A stretch of DNA of 64,000 nt from Phycisphaeraceae bacterium (GCA_019636675.1 JAHBXC010000001.1:1423007-1487006), one strand, 5' to 3'. Counted from the stretch's first letter, positions 1 to 8,841 are shown. Program-made: numbers and translations. Notes: a model not told the origin generated them from the letters alone.

Positions 1-266
1 TGGAAGTGGCCCTCGACCGCGAGGTCGCCCCAGTCCTTGAGTTCCTGCGCCATCGCGTCGGGGACGGACTTCGGCATGAGCCCCAGCGAGTTGCCGCAGA
101 AGTAGGCGTGCTCCTTGCCCGCTTTGTCGCGCGGGATCGCGAAGAGCGCTCGCTCGGCGCGCAGGGGGTCGGCCTCGTCGAGGGCGCGTGCGCACTCGTC
201 CGAATCGTCGACCTGCGCGAGGAATGCCTTCGCGTCGAACTCGTGGTGCGCTGCGAGACTGGTCAA
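1..266 (-). CDS. kynU: Kynureninase, N-terminal part (cut by left window edge)
   Basis: These 88 visible residues begin a kynureninase, the cytoplasmic PLP enzyme that splits kynurenine or 3-hydroxykynurenine into (3-hydroxy)anthranilate and alanine. Residues 55-66 (YFCGNSLGLMPK) match the conserved segment near the family's N terminus; the PLP lysine lies beyond the edge. The start is TTG at 266: AGGAG sits seven bases upstream, and the TTG overlaps the stop of the preceding decarboxylase as TTGA, so translation is probably coupled. The two upstream genes act on its product, which supports the call. Only the N-terminal part is visible, so completeness cannot be judged. Confidence 0.86.
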   Translation of the reverse strand, partial: MTSLAAHHEFDAKAFLAQVDDSDECARALDEADPLRAERALFAIPRDKAGKEHAYFCGNSLGLMPKSVPDAMAQELKDWGDLAVEGHF

Positions 267-1333
267 CCCCTGGCTCCTCTCGTGTCGTTGATCGCGTCGC
301 GGAGTTTGCCCGCGCCCTTGGCGCGCAGGTCGCGCTCCGTCATGTTCAGGAATTCGAGCGCGGCTCCGCTGAGCAGCATCGCCTGCGTCTTCTCGCCGAG
401 GTCGGGCATGGATTCGACCAGTTCGCCCGGTCGGTGCTCGCCCAGCGGGAAGGGGTAATCGCTGCCCAGGCACACGCGGTTGGCGCCCAGCAGCGAGACG
501 AGCCGGCGCAGACACTCCTGGTCGTGCACGAGCGTGTCGGCCCAGAACGAGCCCATGTAGTCCATGGGGCTCTTGCCGTTGTGCACGGCGCAGAGGTCGG
601 GTCGGACATCGAAGCCGTGCGAGATGCGCCCGCAGGTGCCGGGGAACGAGCCGGCGCCGTGCGCGAAGCAGACGCGCAGGTCGGGCAGTCGCTCGAACAC
701 GCCCCCGAAGATCATCGAGCAGATCGCCAGCGTCGTCTCGGCGGGCATGCCCACGAGCCAGGACAGCCAGTACTGCTGCATGCGCTCGCGCGCGAGCATG
801 TCCCAGGGGTGCACGAAGACCGCGGCGCCGAGTTTCGCGGCTGTCTCGAACACCGGGAACAGCGTGGGCTCGTCGAGGTTCCAGCCGTTGACATGCGTGC
901 CGATCTGCACGCCGCGCATGCCAAGGTCCTTCACGCAGCGTTCCAATTCCTCGCACGCGAGGTCGGGCGCCTGCATGGGGATGGTGCCCAGCCCGACGAA
1001 TCGGTCGGGGAAATCGGCGACGACCCCGGCGAGGTGGTCGTTGAGCATGCGCGAGATGTCGAGCGTGTCGCGCGGCTTGGCCCAGTAGTTGAACATCACC
1101 GGGACCGTCGAGAGCACCTGCACATCGACATTGCAGGCGTCGCATTCTTCGAGACGGACCTTCGGGTCCCAGCAGTTGGACTGGATCTCGCGGAACGACT
1201 TGTCGTCGATCATCATCTTCGCGCGACAGTCGCCGCAGTGCTCGAGGCGCACGAACCCCCCGTAGCCGAACTTCTCGGAGAGGTTGGGCCATGTCTCGGG
1301 CAGGATGTGGGTGTGGACATCGATCTTGAGCAT
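263..1333 (-). CDS. 2-amino-3-carboxymuconate-6-semialdehyde decarboxylase (ACMSD, amidohydrolase family)
   Basis: The 356-residue product decarboxylates the ring-opened product of 3-hydroxyanthranilate to 2-aminomuconate semialdehyde. This diverts the kynurenine pathway from quinolinate/NAD synthesis to catabolism. The metal-dependent amidohydrolase signature is complete: H7-T-H9 after the first strand, H175 in VHPWD, H225 in FAHGAGSFP and D292 in GSDYPFPLGEH, spaced as in the characterised Pseudomonas enzyme. It lies six bases downstream of the dioxygenase that makes its substrate and overlaps kynureninase by four bases (TTGA), so the three genes form one minus-strand operon. A different amidohydrolase is unlikely given this context. 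Confidence 0.92.
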   Translation of the reverse strand: MLKIDVHTHILPETWPNLSEKFGYGGFVRLEHCGDCRAKMMIDDKSFREIQSNCWDPKVRLEECDACNVDVQVLSTVPVMFNYWAKPRDTLDISRMLNDHLAGVVADFPDRFVGLGTIPMQAPDLACEELERCVKDLGMRGVQIGTHVNGWNLDEPTLFPVFETAAKLGAAVFVHPWDMLARERMQQYWLSWLVGMPAETTLAICSMIFGGVFERLPDLRVCFAHGAGSFPGTCGRISHGFDVRPDLCAVHNGKSPMDYMGSFWADTLVHDQECLRRLVSLLGANRVCLGSDYPFPLGEHRPGELVESMPDLGEKTQAMLLSGAALEFLNMTERDLRAKGAGKLRDAINDTRGARG

Positions 1334-1339
1334 GAGCGA

Positions 1340-1876
1340 TCAGTCGACGGGCATGATGGGGCCGTCGGGCTTCTCGAGTTTGGCGCCGCACTTCTTGCAG
1401 GTGCGCAGGTCGTCGCTGCTCCAGAACTTCTCCATCGCGGCCTTGAGCTGCGTGACGATGTTCTCGAGCTCGAAGGTGTCTTCGTGGAGCACGGCGCCGC
1501 ACTTCTCGCAGTTGAAGCGGAGCATGTCGACGGCGCCCTCGGGGCGTTTGCGCTCGACGACCATCCCGACGGTGCCGGCGGGGCGCTGGGGCGAGTGCGG
1601 GATGTTGGCCGGGAGCATGAACACATCGCCCTCGCGGATGACGACATCGCGGGGCTTGCCGTTCTCGAGGATGCGCAGGTTCATGTCGCCCTCGATCTGG
1701 AAGAAGAACTCCTCGGTGGTGTTGATGTGGTAGTCGCGCCGGGCGTTGGGCCCGCCCACGATCATGATGATGAAGTCGCCCTCGTCGTACATGCACTGGT
1801 TGCCGACCGGCGGCTTGAGTTTGTCGCGGTGGTCGTTGACCCACTTCTTCAGGTTCATCGGTGCGGCGACGCCCAT
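1340..1876 (-). CDS. nbaC: 3-hydroxyanthranilate 3,4-dioxygenase
   Basis: This 178-residue cupin opens the ring of 3-hydroxyanthranilate with O2 and Fe(II), giving 2-amino-3-carboxymuconate semialdehyde. The iron ligands H50, E56 and H94 stand in DYHINTTEEFFF and NIPHSP. As in bacterial homologues, a second, rubredoxin-like metal site is formed by C123-x2-C126 and C160-x2-C163. ATG 1876 is chosen because AAGGAGG lies six bases upstream; the open frame continues further upstream but reads through unrelated sequence. It is the first visible gene of the operon with ACMSD and kynureninase. The opposite-strand gene begins 123 bases away, so the promoter should lie in that gap. Confidence 0.93.
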   Translation of the reverse strand: MGVAAPMNLKKWVNDHRDKLKPPVGNQCMYDEGDFIIMIVGGPNARRDYHINTTEEFFFQIEGDMNLRILENGKPRDVVIREGDVFMLPANIPHSPQRPAGTVGMVVERKRPEGAVDMLRFNCEKCGAVLHEDTFELENIVTQLKAAMEKFWSSDDLRTCKKCGAKLEKPDGPIMPVD

Positions 1877-1999
1877 GGCGCATCCTCCTTCGGCTTCGAG
1901 GGACAGCCGCGAGCGGGATGCCCGCGACGGGAGATCGCCCAATCGTATCAGACCCGGGCACGGGGAACCCCACGAGGGTGCGGCTTGTAGCATGGCGCG

Positions 2000-2518
2000 G
2001 TGGCCGATCGAGCGCAACCAAACCTCGGGCCCGCGCGGTTCGCGACGCTCTTTGGCGTGGTGAGCGCCGCGCACGCGCTGATCGGGGGCGCAGGGGCGAT
2101 CGCGGCGCTCACCGGGGCCGGCAAGCCGGTCGCGCTGGGCACGACGATGCTGGTGGCCGGGGTTTTTGCGGCGAACTTCGCGTTCACCGGGGCCGTGATG
2201 GCGGCGCTGTGGCGGACCGACCTGCGACGCTCGCTGCCCGTGGTCTATCCCCCCCTGCTGCTGTGCCTGTTCCTCCTGGTGTGGATCGGCCCGCTGCTGT
2301 GGATCCTGGCCGCCCTCACTCTGTACGCGTCCCTCGTGGTCGCCGCGAGAGCGAGGTTCCATTTCGACCGGCGCGTCGTCGTCGCGTCGCCCGGGGCGAC
2401 CTGCGTCCGGTGTGGGTACGACTTCGCCGGCCTGCCCCGGTCGCGAGCGCCGGTCTGCCCGGAGTGCGGGGCGAGCCGCACGCCAACCCGCGCGAAGCAG
2501 CAGCGCAACTCGATGTAG
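2000..2518 (+). CDS. Small membrane protein with C-terminal zinc-ribbon tail
   Basis: I do not recognise a named family for this 172-residue protein. Four hydrophobic stretches cover about residues 12-130, followed by a cytoplasmic-type tail CVRCGYDFAGLP...CPECG (residues about 134-158). The two Cys-x2-Cys pairs probably bind one zinc ion. The same tail style occurs in the two membrane proteins at 32873-33379 and 33478-34062. The start is GTG 2000; the nearby ATG at 1992 is in another frame. The gene stands alone between the divergent kynurenine operon and the DUF2339 gene. The function is unknown. Confidence 0.7.
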   Translation: MADRAQPNLGPARFATLFGVVSAAHALIGGAGAIAALTGAGKPVALGTTMLVAGVFAANFAFTGAVMAALWRTDLRRSLPVVYPPLLLCLFLLVWIGPLLWILAALTLYASLVVAARARFHFDRRVVVASPGATCVRCGYDFAGLPRSRAPVCPECGASRTPTRAKQQRNSM

Positions 2519-2549
2519 AACATGCATTTAGAGAAAAGTTAATATTTAC

Positions 2550-2577
2550 TTGACATACAGTTAGCAAATGCTAGTCT
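2550..2577 (+). promoter_or_regulatory. Candidate sigma-70 promoter with extended -10
   Basis: A perfect -35 TTGACA (2550-2555) is followed after 16 bases by TAGTCT (2572-2577). The -10 carries an upstream TG (2569-2570), making it an extended -10. It lies in a conspicuously A+T-rich island (about 2520-2580) and 40 bases before the DUF2339 start at 2618, which has GAAGGAG upstream. This is read directly from sequence; activity is inferred. Confidence 0.6.
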
Positions 2578-2617
2578 GGAAGGGTCCCGCAACGCCCCTC
2601 GGGGCGAAGGAGCCCGA

Positions 2618-4876
2618 ATGACCGCTTCGCCAGACCACATGCTTCGTCTCCGGGTCGCGGAACTCGCCTGCCGCGTTCAGCGCCTCGAGAACGCTGTGTT
2701 CCCAGCCCTCGCGCCCACCCCCGAGCCCGAGAGACCCCTCGCGTCGGAGCCGGACCAGGCCGAGAGCCGGTCGATCCCCACCCGCGAGCTGACCGGGCTG
2801 GGCGAGACGCCCACGCGAGCGGCGCAGGACGGCCCGACGCAAACCCACCGGCGATCGTCCTTCGAGATCGAGCGACTCATCGGCGGCAAGACCTTCGCCG
2901 CGGCGGGCGCCGTGGCTGTGGTCGTCGCGGCCGGGCTTTTCCTCAAGCTCGCGTACGACCAGGGCTGGCTGGGACGGATCCCCGACGGGTGGAAGTGCCT
3001 GAGCGCCGGCGCGTTCGGCGCGGCCCTGCTGGCAGCGGGCGAGATCGCGCTGCGTCGATGGGGTCGTCTGGCGTCGGCCGGGCTGACCTCGGCCGGGCTG
3101 GGCGTGATGTACGCGGCGGCGTTCGCGTCGCACGCGATGTACTCCCTGGTGTCGCCCTCCGGCGCGTTCGGGCTGCTCTTCGTGATCGTCGCGCTGGGCG
3201 TGGTGCTCGGCAGCCGGGCGAAACTCGCGTTCGTCGCGACGCTCGCGCTTGCCGGGGGGTATCTCGCGCCGATCCTGCTGCGCGATTCCGCGGCGGCGCC
3301 GGCGTTCCTGCCCTCCTATCTGCTGGCGTTGCTGGTCACGGGGCTCGTGCTGAACGCGCGCCTCGGGCCGGTGTTCACGGCGCCTCGCGTCGCGGCGCTG
3401 CTGGGCACGCTGGGCCTGGGCACGCTGTGGGTGTATGACGCTGGCGCCACGCACCCTGCGCTGGCGATCGCCTTCGTCAGCGCGTGCTGGGCCCTGGTCC
3501 ACGCCGAGACGGTCTGGGCGTGCCGGCGCGACGATCGATCCGGAGAGCGACACACGAACGCGTGGGAGCGCGCTGCGCCCCGGCTGCTCACGAGCTTCAC
3601 GCTGACGGCGTGGGCGATCTCCTTCGCGATCCTCGTCCTTGATGATCGCGGGCTGACGACCTGGCACGCGCCGGCGATCGGGGCGGCGCTGACGGGCGCG
3701 CTGGCGTTCACGCTCGGGCGCGGGCTGGCGGTTCTGCGCGCGCCGGTGGATCGCGCGTCCTCGAGTCTGGGCGTCGCGCTCGCGTGCCAGTGCGGCGCGC
3801 TGCTGGCGCTCGCGCTGGCGATGGCGCTGAGCGACGAAGCGCTGAGTTTCGCCGGGCTGGCGCTCGCGGTCGCGTCGCTGGCGGCGGCGCGCGCGATCGG
3901 CTCTCGCGGGCTGCGCGTCTACGGCGTCGTGGCGTTGGCGCTCGCGACGGCGCGACTCGTCTTCGTCGAGCTGGCGTTCGAGCTGACCAACAGCGGGCTG
4001 TTCACGATCTCGCCCTGGAAAACGATCGACCTGGGCGGCGTGGTGCTGACCCGCTGGACGGTGATGGCGTCGCTGGGCTTCCTTTCTTGGACGCTCGCGG
4101 CAGTGTTCACGCGCCCGGGCAGCCCGACGAGCGTGCGCGACGCGACGCGCCTGGGCTTCCTGTGGATCGGCGCGACCCTGCTCCTGCTCTCGGTGGTCAG
4201 CGACGAAGCGACGACCAGGGGCCTGAGCGTGGCGTGGGTCGTGATCGCGACGGCGTACGCGCTGGGCGCCGCGGCGATGACGCGTTTGCCGGCGCAGCTG
4301 TTCGCGAGCGTCGGCGTCTCGATCGCTGCGGTCGCCTGGCTCTCGGGCTGGCCCGTCCTGCGATGGGACGAGGACGCGTCGGCGCCCCTGCTGCACGACG
4401 CCCTTTTCGTGGCGCTCGCGCTCGGGGCGGGGTACGCCGTCGTCCGGTGGGCGACCCGCCGCGCGACGATCCTGCCGGAGATCGGCGGCGGAGTGCGCGC
4501 GATGTGCGCGGCAGGCGTGGTCGGAGTCGCGTTCATCGCCAGCTCGGCGGAGGTCGCGCGCCTGGCGTCGCTGCATATCGAGGATGAGACAGCCAAGCTC
4601 GCGTCGCTGACGCTGTGGTGGGCGATCTTCGCGTCGGGCATGATCGTCGCGGGGTTCGTGCGCTCGGTCCCCCTCGTGCGTCACGCCGGGCTGGCGCTGC
4701 TCGCGACGGCGGCGGCGAAAGCGGTCGGGATCGACCTCTCGTCGGTCGAGCCGGCGTGGAGGGTCGCGAGTCTGCTGGGCGTCGGGCTGTTCATGCTCGG
4801 CGTGGCCGCCGGGTACACGCGCGTGTCGCGCGCCGCGTCGTCGAAAGACACCACGGAGAAGGAGCGTGCGGCCTAG
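2618..4876 (+). CDS. DUF2339 multi-spanning membrane protein
   Basis: The 752-residue product has a short N-terminal coiled-coil-like segment (residues 5-28, LRLRVAELACRVQRLENAV), a proline-rich linker to about residue 85, and then roughly twenty hydrophobic spans to the C terminus. The segment after the linker (IGGKTFAAAGAVAVVVAAG, then the LAYDQGWLGRIP and GGYLAPILL motifs) is characteristic of DUF2339 inner-membrane proteins. The biochemical role of this family is not established. The start has GAAGGAG six bases upstream and a good promoter 40 bases upstream. The gene ends one base before the convergent MauE/thioredoxin gene. Confidence 0.85.
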   Translation: MTASPDHMLRLRVAELACRVQRLENAVFPALAPTPEPERPLASEPDQAESRSIPTRELTGLGETPTRAAQDGPTQTHRRSSFEIERLIGGKTFAAAGAVAVVVAAGLFLKLAYDQGWLGRIPDGWKCLSAGAFGAALLAAGEIALRRWGRLASAGLTSAGLGVMYAAAFASHAMYSLVSPSGAFGLLFVIVALGVVLGSRAKLAFVATLALAGGYLAPILLRDSAAAPAFLPSYLLALLVTGLVLNARLGPVFTAPRVAALLGTLGLGTLWVYDAGATHPALAIAFVSACWALVHAETVWACRRDDRSGERHTNAWERAAPRLLTSFTLTAWAISFAILVLDDRGLTTWHAPAIGAALTGALAFTLGRGLAVLRAPVDRASSSLGVALACQCGALLALALAMALSDEALSFAGLALAVASLAAARAIGSRGLRVYGVVALALATARLVFVELAFELTNSGLFTISPWKTIDLGGVVLTRWTVMASLGFLSWTLAAVFTRPGSPTSVRDATRLGFLWIGATLLLLSVVSDEATTRGLSVAWVVIATAYALGAAAMTRLPAQLFASVGVSIAAVAWLSGWPVLRWDEDASAPLLHDALFVALALGAGYAVVRWATRRATILPEIGGGVRAMCAAGVVGVAFIASSAEVARLASLHIEDETAKLASLTLWWAIFASGMIVAGFVRSVPLVRHAGLALLATAAAKAVGIDLSSVEPAWRVASLLGVGLFMLGVAAGYTRVSRAASSKDTTEKERAA

Positions 4877-4877
4877 T

Positions 4878-5990
4878 TCATCGCGCGCCCTTGGCCGGCT
4901 CGCGCTCGAGGGCCGCGTCGAGACTCTCGTCCTGCGTGGTGAAGTAGAGGTCGATCACGCCCGGCTGCGCCTCGCCGCGCCAGTCGCGGACGATGCGCCC
5001 GTTCTGCACGAGCAGGGTGATGGGCGTCTGGTTGCCCCACGACCAGGTCGGGATCTTGAGCGGGATCAGGTCCTCCCACTCGATCGCGAGGATCCCCATC
5101 GCGGCCTTCCCGGCGGCGAGGTCTTCCTCGTAGATCTGGCGCGCGTCGGTCCACTCGGGCAGGTGCTTCTGGCAGATGTCGCAGTTGCGGTTGTAGACAT
5201 AGATCAGCCAGGGCAGCGGCGCGTCGGGCGATGACGCCTTCGCGAGGTCGTCCATCCACGCGGGCTTCGCGGCCTGCCCCAGCGCGCCGCGCTCGAAGGC
5301 GCGCGGCAGGCGCAGCAGCGCGTCGCGCGCCGTGACGCGCCCGGTCTCGACGGCGGCGCCGAAGTCCTCGCCTCCGGGCCGGTCGGTGGGCGCAGCGGGC
5401 TGCGCCGCGTCGGGAGGCGTGGTGGGCGAGGGGATCGTTTCGGAAGGGGGTTCGATCTCGCGGAAGATGTCGCCGAAGTCGGCGTCGTGCTCGCCCGGGG
5501 GCGTGGCGTGGCGGCTGTACATCGCGCCGGCGACCAGGAGCGTGGGGGCAAGAACGAGCGTGAGGGCGAAGCCCCAGGGGCGCAGGCCCCAGGCGCGCGC
5601 GAGCCACGCGCTCATGAAGACGATGGCCGCGTCGAGCGTGAGCGTGATGTGGGGCGGGATGGAGATGCCCCCGAAGCAGCCGCAGGACTCGGCCCCGATG
5701 ATGAGCCGGTGGAGCGCGACGCCCACGAACCCGCTGAACATCGCGGCGATGAAGGCCCACATGACGCCCCATCGATGGAGCGCCAGGAGCATGAGCCCGA
5801 CGACCGCCTCGAAGATCGCCTGATACTCGCCCGGGATGGGCTCGATCTGGTCGACGGGCTTGGTGGTGAGCAGTTTGCCGTAGACGCCCAGCGCGAGGAA
5901 GGCCACGACGCCGAGGGCCGCGACGAGGGAGATAACTTTTTTGAAATGGTCGGGTCGTCGCGCCGGGGCGCGCCGGGGTGTGTCGGACAT
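4878..5990 (-). CDS. MauE/DoxX-like membrane domain fused to a thioredoxin-like domain
   Basis: The 370-residue protein probably takes part in thiol-disulfide exchange across the inner membrane. Residues 17-155 contain four to five membrane spans with the ESCGCFG motif (C103, C105) typical of MauE-type proteins. A Pro/Thr-rich linker (165-215) leads to a thioredoxin-like C-terminal domain with the active-site pair C270-x2-C273 in NRNCDICQKHLPEW. Family knowledge says MauE-like proteins pass reducing equivalents to periplasmic partners; here the acceptor domain is fused on. The upstream DUF1573 gene is a likely periplasmic partner, 106 bases away behind a hairpin. The in-frame extension further upstream lacks support. 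Confidence 0.78.
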   Translation of the reverse strand: MSDTPRRAPARRPDHFKKVISLVAALGVVAFLALGVYGKLLTTKPVDQIEPIPGEYQAIFEAVVGLMLLALHRWGVMWAFIAAMFSGFVGVALHRLIIGAESCGCFGGISIPPHITLTLDAAIVFMSAWLARAWGLRPWGFALTLVLAPTLLVAGAMYSRHATPPGEHDADFGDIFREIEPPSETIPSPTTPPDAAQPAAPTDRPGGEDFGAAVETGRVTARDALLRLPRAFERGALGQAAKPAWMDDLAKASSPDAPLPWLIYVYNRNCDICQKHLPEWTDARQIYEEDLAAGKAAMGILAIEWEDLIPLKIPTWSWGNQTPITLLVQNGRIVRDWRGEAQPGVIDLYFTTQDESLDAALEREPAKGAR

Positions 5991-6037
5991 CGTCGTGCTC
6001 GCGGCGGGGTGCGATGCGTGGGTTCGGAGACGAAAGA

Positions 6038-6068
6038 CGCCGGCGACGGGGGATCCCCATCGCCGGCG
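6038..6068 (-). terminator. Strong hairpin between DUF1573 and MauE/thioredoxin genes
   Basis: Arms 6038-6051 and 6055-6068 pair as 13 base pairs with one mismatch around a three-base loop. Read on the minus strand it follows the DUF1573 stop codon at 6097 by about 30 bases and is succeeded by a weak T-rich stretch (GTCTTTCGTC). It could terminate or attenuate transcription between the two genes. The weak T tract lowers confidence. Confidence 0.45.
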
Positions 6069-6096
6069 CGGAGTGTGTGCGCGGGGCGCGGCGGGA

Positions 6097-7284
6097 TCAG
6101 CGGGCCGCGCGCGGGTCGGGGCGCATGGCGAGACGCCCGAAGACCCAGTAGGTCTCCTCGGTGTCGCGCCACTTGATGGTGACGGGCTCGTTGATGAGGG
6201 TCGAGCCGTTCGCCGGCAGGGTGCCCACGACGGTGACCTCGAAGGCGTAACCCTCGTCGGTGCGCTCGGACTTCACGAGCGAGAACTTGAGGTGCTCGCT
6301 CTTGCCGGAGACGGTGGGCATGCCGGGCTCATCCTCGGAGCGCCGGCGTTCCTTCACGTTGATGGTGAAGGTCGAGGGCTGGCCCGGGGTGACGTAGCCG
6401 AGCATGGAGCGATCGGCGCCGAGCTGCCAGGCGCGCCTGGGGTCGGGGCGCGGCATGATGGCCGGGTGCAGGACGCGCAGGTCGACGACCGGCGCGTCGG
6501 GATGATCGGTCTCGACGACCCACCACAGGGGCAGGTCCTTCGAATCGACGCCGCGGATGTTCCAGACGAGGGAGTACTCGCTCTTCGGGCTGTCCTTGGC
6601 GGCGTCGAAGTCCTTGAAGACCGCAGGGGCCCCGTTGACGGAGAGGATGTTGAAGGGCTTGCCGTTGATCTCGGTGACGCGGACCTCGCCGGTGTCGGAC
6701 TGGAAGGCGCCGACAAAGACGGGGTCGGCCTTGATGTCGTACGCGACATCGGCGGTGACCCAGACCTCGAACGGGGGCGCGTAGCCCTCGACATAGACGC
6801 GCACGGTGCGCTGCATGGAGCCGATGAACTCGCCGGCGTCGAGCGTCGCGGTGAGCTCGACCGACTCGCCCGGGGCGAGGGTGCGCTTGGGGAGTTCGGC
6901 GACGGTGCACGAGCACGAGGAGTTGACGCGCGCGATGTTGATGGTCTCGGCGCCGGTGTTCGTGAGGGTGATCGTGCCGGTCTTCTTGCCGTGGGGGCGG
7001 ATGACGCCCATCTCGACCTTCTCGGGGGAGGCCTTGAGGGGCGGGATCATGCGCCGGACCTGCTGACCGTCGGTGGGCGCGCTCTGAGGGGCGACGCGCA
7101 CGCCGTCCTGCGTCACGGGTCGCGGCTGCGCAGGGGCGGCGGGCTCCGCGGGTCGCGGGGGCTGCGCGCCGCCGCCGCCGAGCTGGGCGATGGACGCGCT
7201 GGAGAGGGCCACCGTCGCGCCGAGGGCGCCCGCGAGCATCACGCCGGCTCGCCGGGAAAGTTCACACCGTTTTGACCTGTTCAT
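6097..7284 (-). CDS. Secreted DUF1573 protein
   Basis: The 395-residue product starts with a signal peptide (residues 1-33, hydrophobic GVMLAGALGATVALSS then SIAQ). A Pro/Ala-rich linker follows, then a DUF1573 immunoglobulin-like domain at about 80-190 with the hallmark NSSCSCTVAE (C124, C126). A second beta-rich region runs from about 250 to the C terminus. DUF1573 domains resemble MSP/ASH folds and occur in exported proteins; their molecular role is not firmly established. The downstream neighbour is a MauE/thioredoxin protein on the same strand. The CSC motif could be the thiol pair that system maintains; that link is inference. Confidence 0.82.
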   Translation of the reverse strand: MNRSKRCELSRRAGVMLAGALGATVALSSASIAQLGGGGAQPPRPAEPAAPAQPRPVTQDGVRVAPQSAPTDGQQVRRMIPPLKASPEKVEMGVIRPHGKKTGTITLTNTGAETINIARVNSSCSCTVAELPKRTLAPGESVELTATLDAGEFIGSMQRTVRVYVEGYAPPFEVWVTADVAYDIKADPVFVGAFQSDTGEVRVTEINGKPFNILSVNGAPAVFKDFDAAKDSPKSEYSLVWNIRGVDSKDLPLWWVVETDHPDAPVVDLRVLHPAIMPRPDPRRAWQLGADRSMLGYVTPGQPSTFTINVKERRRSEDEPGMPTVSGKSEHLKFSLVKSERTDEGYAFEVTVVGTLPANGSTLINEPVTIKWRDTEETYWVFGRLAMRPDPRAAR

Positions 7285-7554
7285 CGCACACTTTCTCCTC
7301 GATCAGACACTTAGGGGGTCGTGGCCTTCTGACGCGCTCGCGCCCGGGGGGTTCCAACTCCCCGGGGCGAATCGCCGGCCGGGCGCCCACCCGCCCGAAG
7401 CATGGCCCCCGGACGGGTCGTCGGCAACGCCCGAGAACGCACTATTCGCCCCCGGGGCGCTCCCCGGCGCTCGCATCCGGCCCCGACCTCGATACCCTTC
7501 CTTCCCACGCGGCACGACCGGATCGCCGCGGCCTGCCCCCCTCCGACGCCCCCG

Positions 7555-8796
7555 ATGCCGCGCATCTCCCCCTTCCACGCCGTCCGACCCCGACCCGAGC
7601 AGGTCGGGCGGGTCGTCGGTCTCCCCCACGACGTCGACTCTCGCGAGGAGGCCATCCGGCTCTCGCGCGACAACCCGTCGTCGTTCCTCCATGTCGTGCA
7701 CGCGGAGGCGGATGTTCCCGAGCCCCTCGTCGAGGGCGACGCACGCGTCCCGGCGCAGGCGGCCAAGGCCTTCAAGCGCCTGCTCGACGAGGGCGTCTTC
7801 GTGCGCGACGACGCGGCGCGGGTCTTCGTGTATCGCCAGTCGGGAGAGGTCGCCGGCGAGTTTCATTCGCAGACCGGCCTGCTGTGCTGCGTCGACCTTC
7901 GCGACTACGACGAGGGGCGCATCAAGAAGCACGAGAAAACGCTCTCGGCGAAGGAAGACCGGCACGTCGCGCACTTGCTCGCCGTGCGCGCCCACGCCGC
8001 GCCCGTGCTGCTGGCCTGCCGCGACGACGAGCGGATCAAGTCCCTGCTTCGCGAGCACACCTCCAGGGCGCCGCTCTACGACTTCACGGACGCGATCCGG
8101 CACGAGGTCTGGGCGGTCGAGGACGGTTCGGCGTTCGTCGAGGCCTTCGGGCGTCTGGACGGCGCGTACATCGCCGACGGGCACCATCGCAGCGCCGCCG
8201 CGTCTCGCGTCGCGTCCACGCTGCGCGAGGAGCGCGGCGCCGGGCGGGGCGACCTGGAGTGCGACCGCTACCTCGTCGCGCTCTTTCCGGCGAGCGAGCT
8301 GAAGATCCTTCCCTTCCACCGGGCCATCCGCGACCTGCGCGGGCTCACCCCGGCGCAGTTCCTCGACGCGCTGGCGAGGGTCGCCGACATCGCCGACGCG
8401 TCGACCCCCGAGCCGGGCGGCGCGGGCACGGTCGGCGTGCGCATCAAGGGCGTCCCCGGCTGGCGGCGCGCGACCTTCCACGCCGATCGCGTCGACCGCG
8501 ACGATCCCGTCCGCTCGCTCGATGTGTCGCTCCTCGCGGACCTCGTGCTCGAGCCCATCCTGGGCGTGACCGACCCGCGCAGCGACCCGCGCATCGAGTG
8601 CGTCCCCGGGGCGCGAGGCGTCGGGGAGCTCGAGCGCATGCTCGACGAAGGCGAGGCCGAGGTCGTCTTCACGCTCCACCCAACCGCGATCGGGCAGCTC
8701 CTCAGCGTCGCCGACGCGAACAAGACCATGCCCCCGAAAAGCACCTGTTTCGAGCCCAAGATCCGCCCGGGCCTGCTCGTCCATATGCTTGACTGA
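7555..8796 (+). CDS. DUF1015 family protein (serine-cluster associated)
   Basis: This 413-residue protein matches the DUF1015 family, whose genes often sit beside serA and serC; its exact function is unproven. Recognisable segments are the N-terminal PFHAVRPRPEQVGRVVGLP, the central YIADGHHRSAAASRVA, and the C-terminal LHPTAIGQLLSVADANKTM followed by PPKSTCFEPKIRPGLL. The start ATG 7555 begins the family's conserved N terminus; the longer open frame upstream is low-complexity and was rejected. The gene is 45 bases upstream of serA in the same orientation, so co-transcription is likely. Confidence 0.85.
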   Translation: MPRISPFHAVRPRPEQVGRVVGLPHDVDSREEAIRLSRDNPSSFLHVVHAEADVPEPLVEGDARVPAQAAKAFKRLLDEGVFVRDDAARVFVYRQSGEVAGEFHSQTGLLCCVDLRDYDEGRIKKHEKTLSAKEDRHVAHLLAVRAHAAPVLLACRDDERIKSLLREHTSRAPLYDFTDAIRHEVWAVEDGSAFVEAFGRLDGAYIADGHHRSAAASRVASTLREERGAGRGDLECDRYLVALFPASELKILPFHRAIRDLRGLTPAQFLDALARVADIADASTPEPGGAGTVGVRIKGVPGWRRATFHADRVDRDDPVRSLDVSLLADLVLEPILGVTDPRSDPRIECVPGARGVGELERMLDEGEAEVVFTLHPTAIGQLLSVADANKTMPPKSTCFEPKIRPGLLVHMLD

Positions 8797-8841
8797 ACAC
8801 ACCGACACCCGGGAACGAAGAACGAAGGAGCGCGATCAACG

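Noticed and set aside
188..1990. A 600-codon plus-strand open frame across the kynurenine operon
   Set aside because: It is the complement of three well-supported genes and has antisense-like composition.
2561..4684. A 707-codon minus-strand frame opposite DUF2339
   Set aside because: The product is almost only Arg, Asp, Gln and Ala without hydrophobic core; the plus-strand membrane protein explains the region.
6038..6068. A riboswitch before the MauE/thioredoxin gene
   Set aside because: It is a single simple hairpin without junctions or conserved aptamer bases, so a terminator-like hairpin explains it better.
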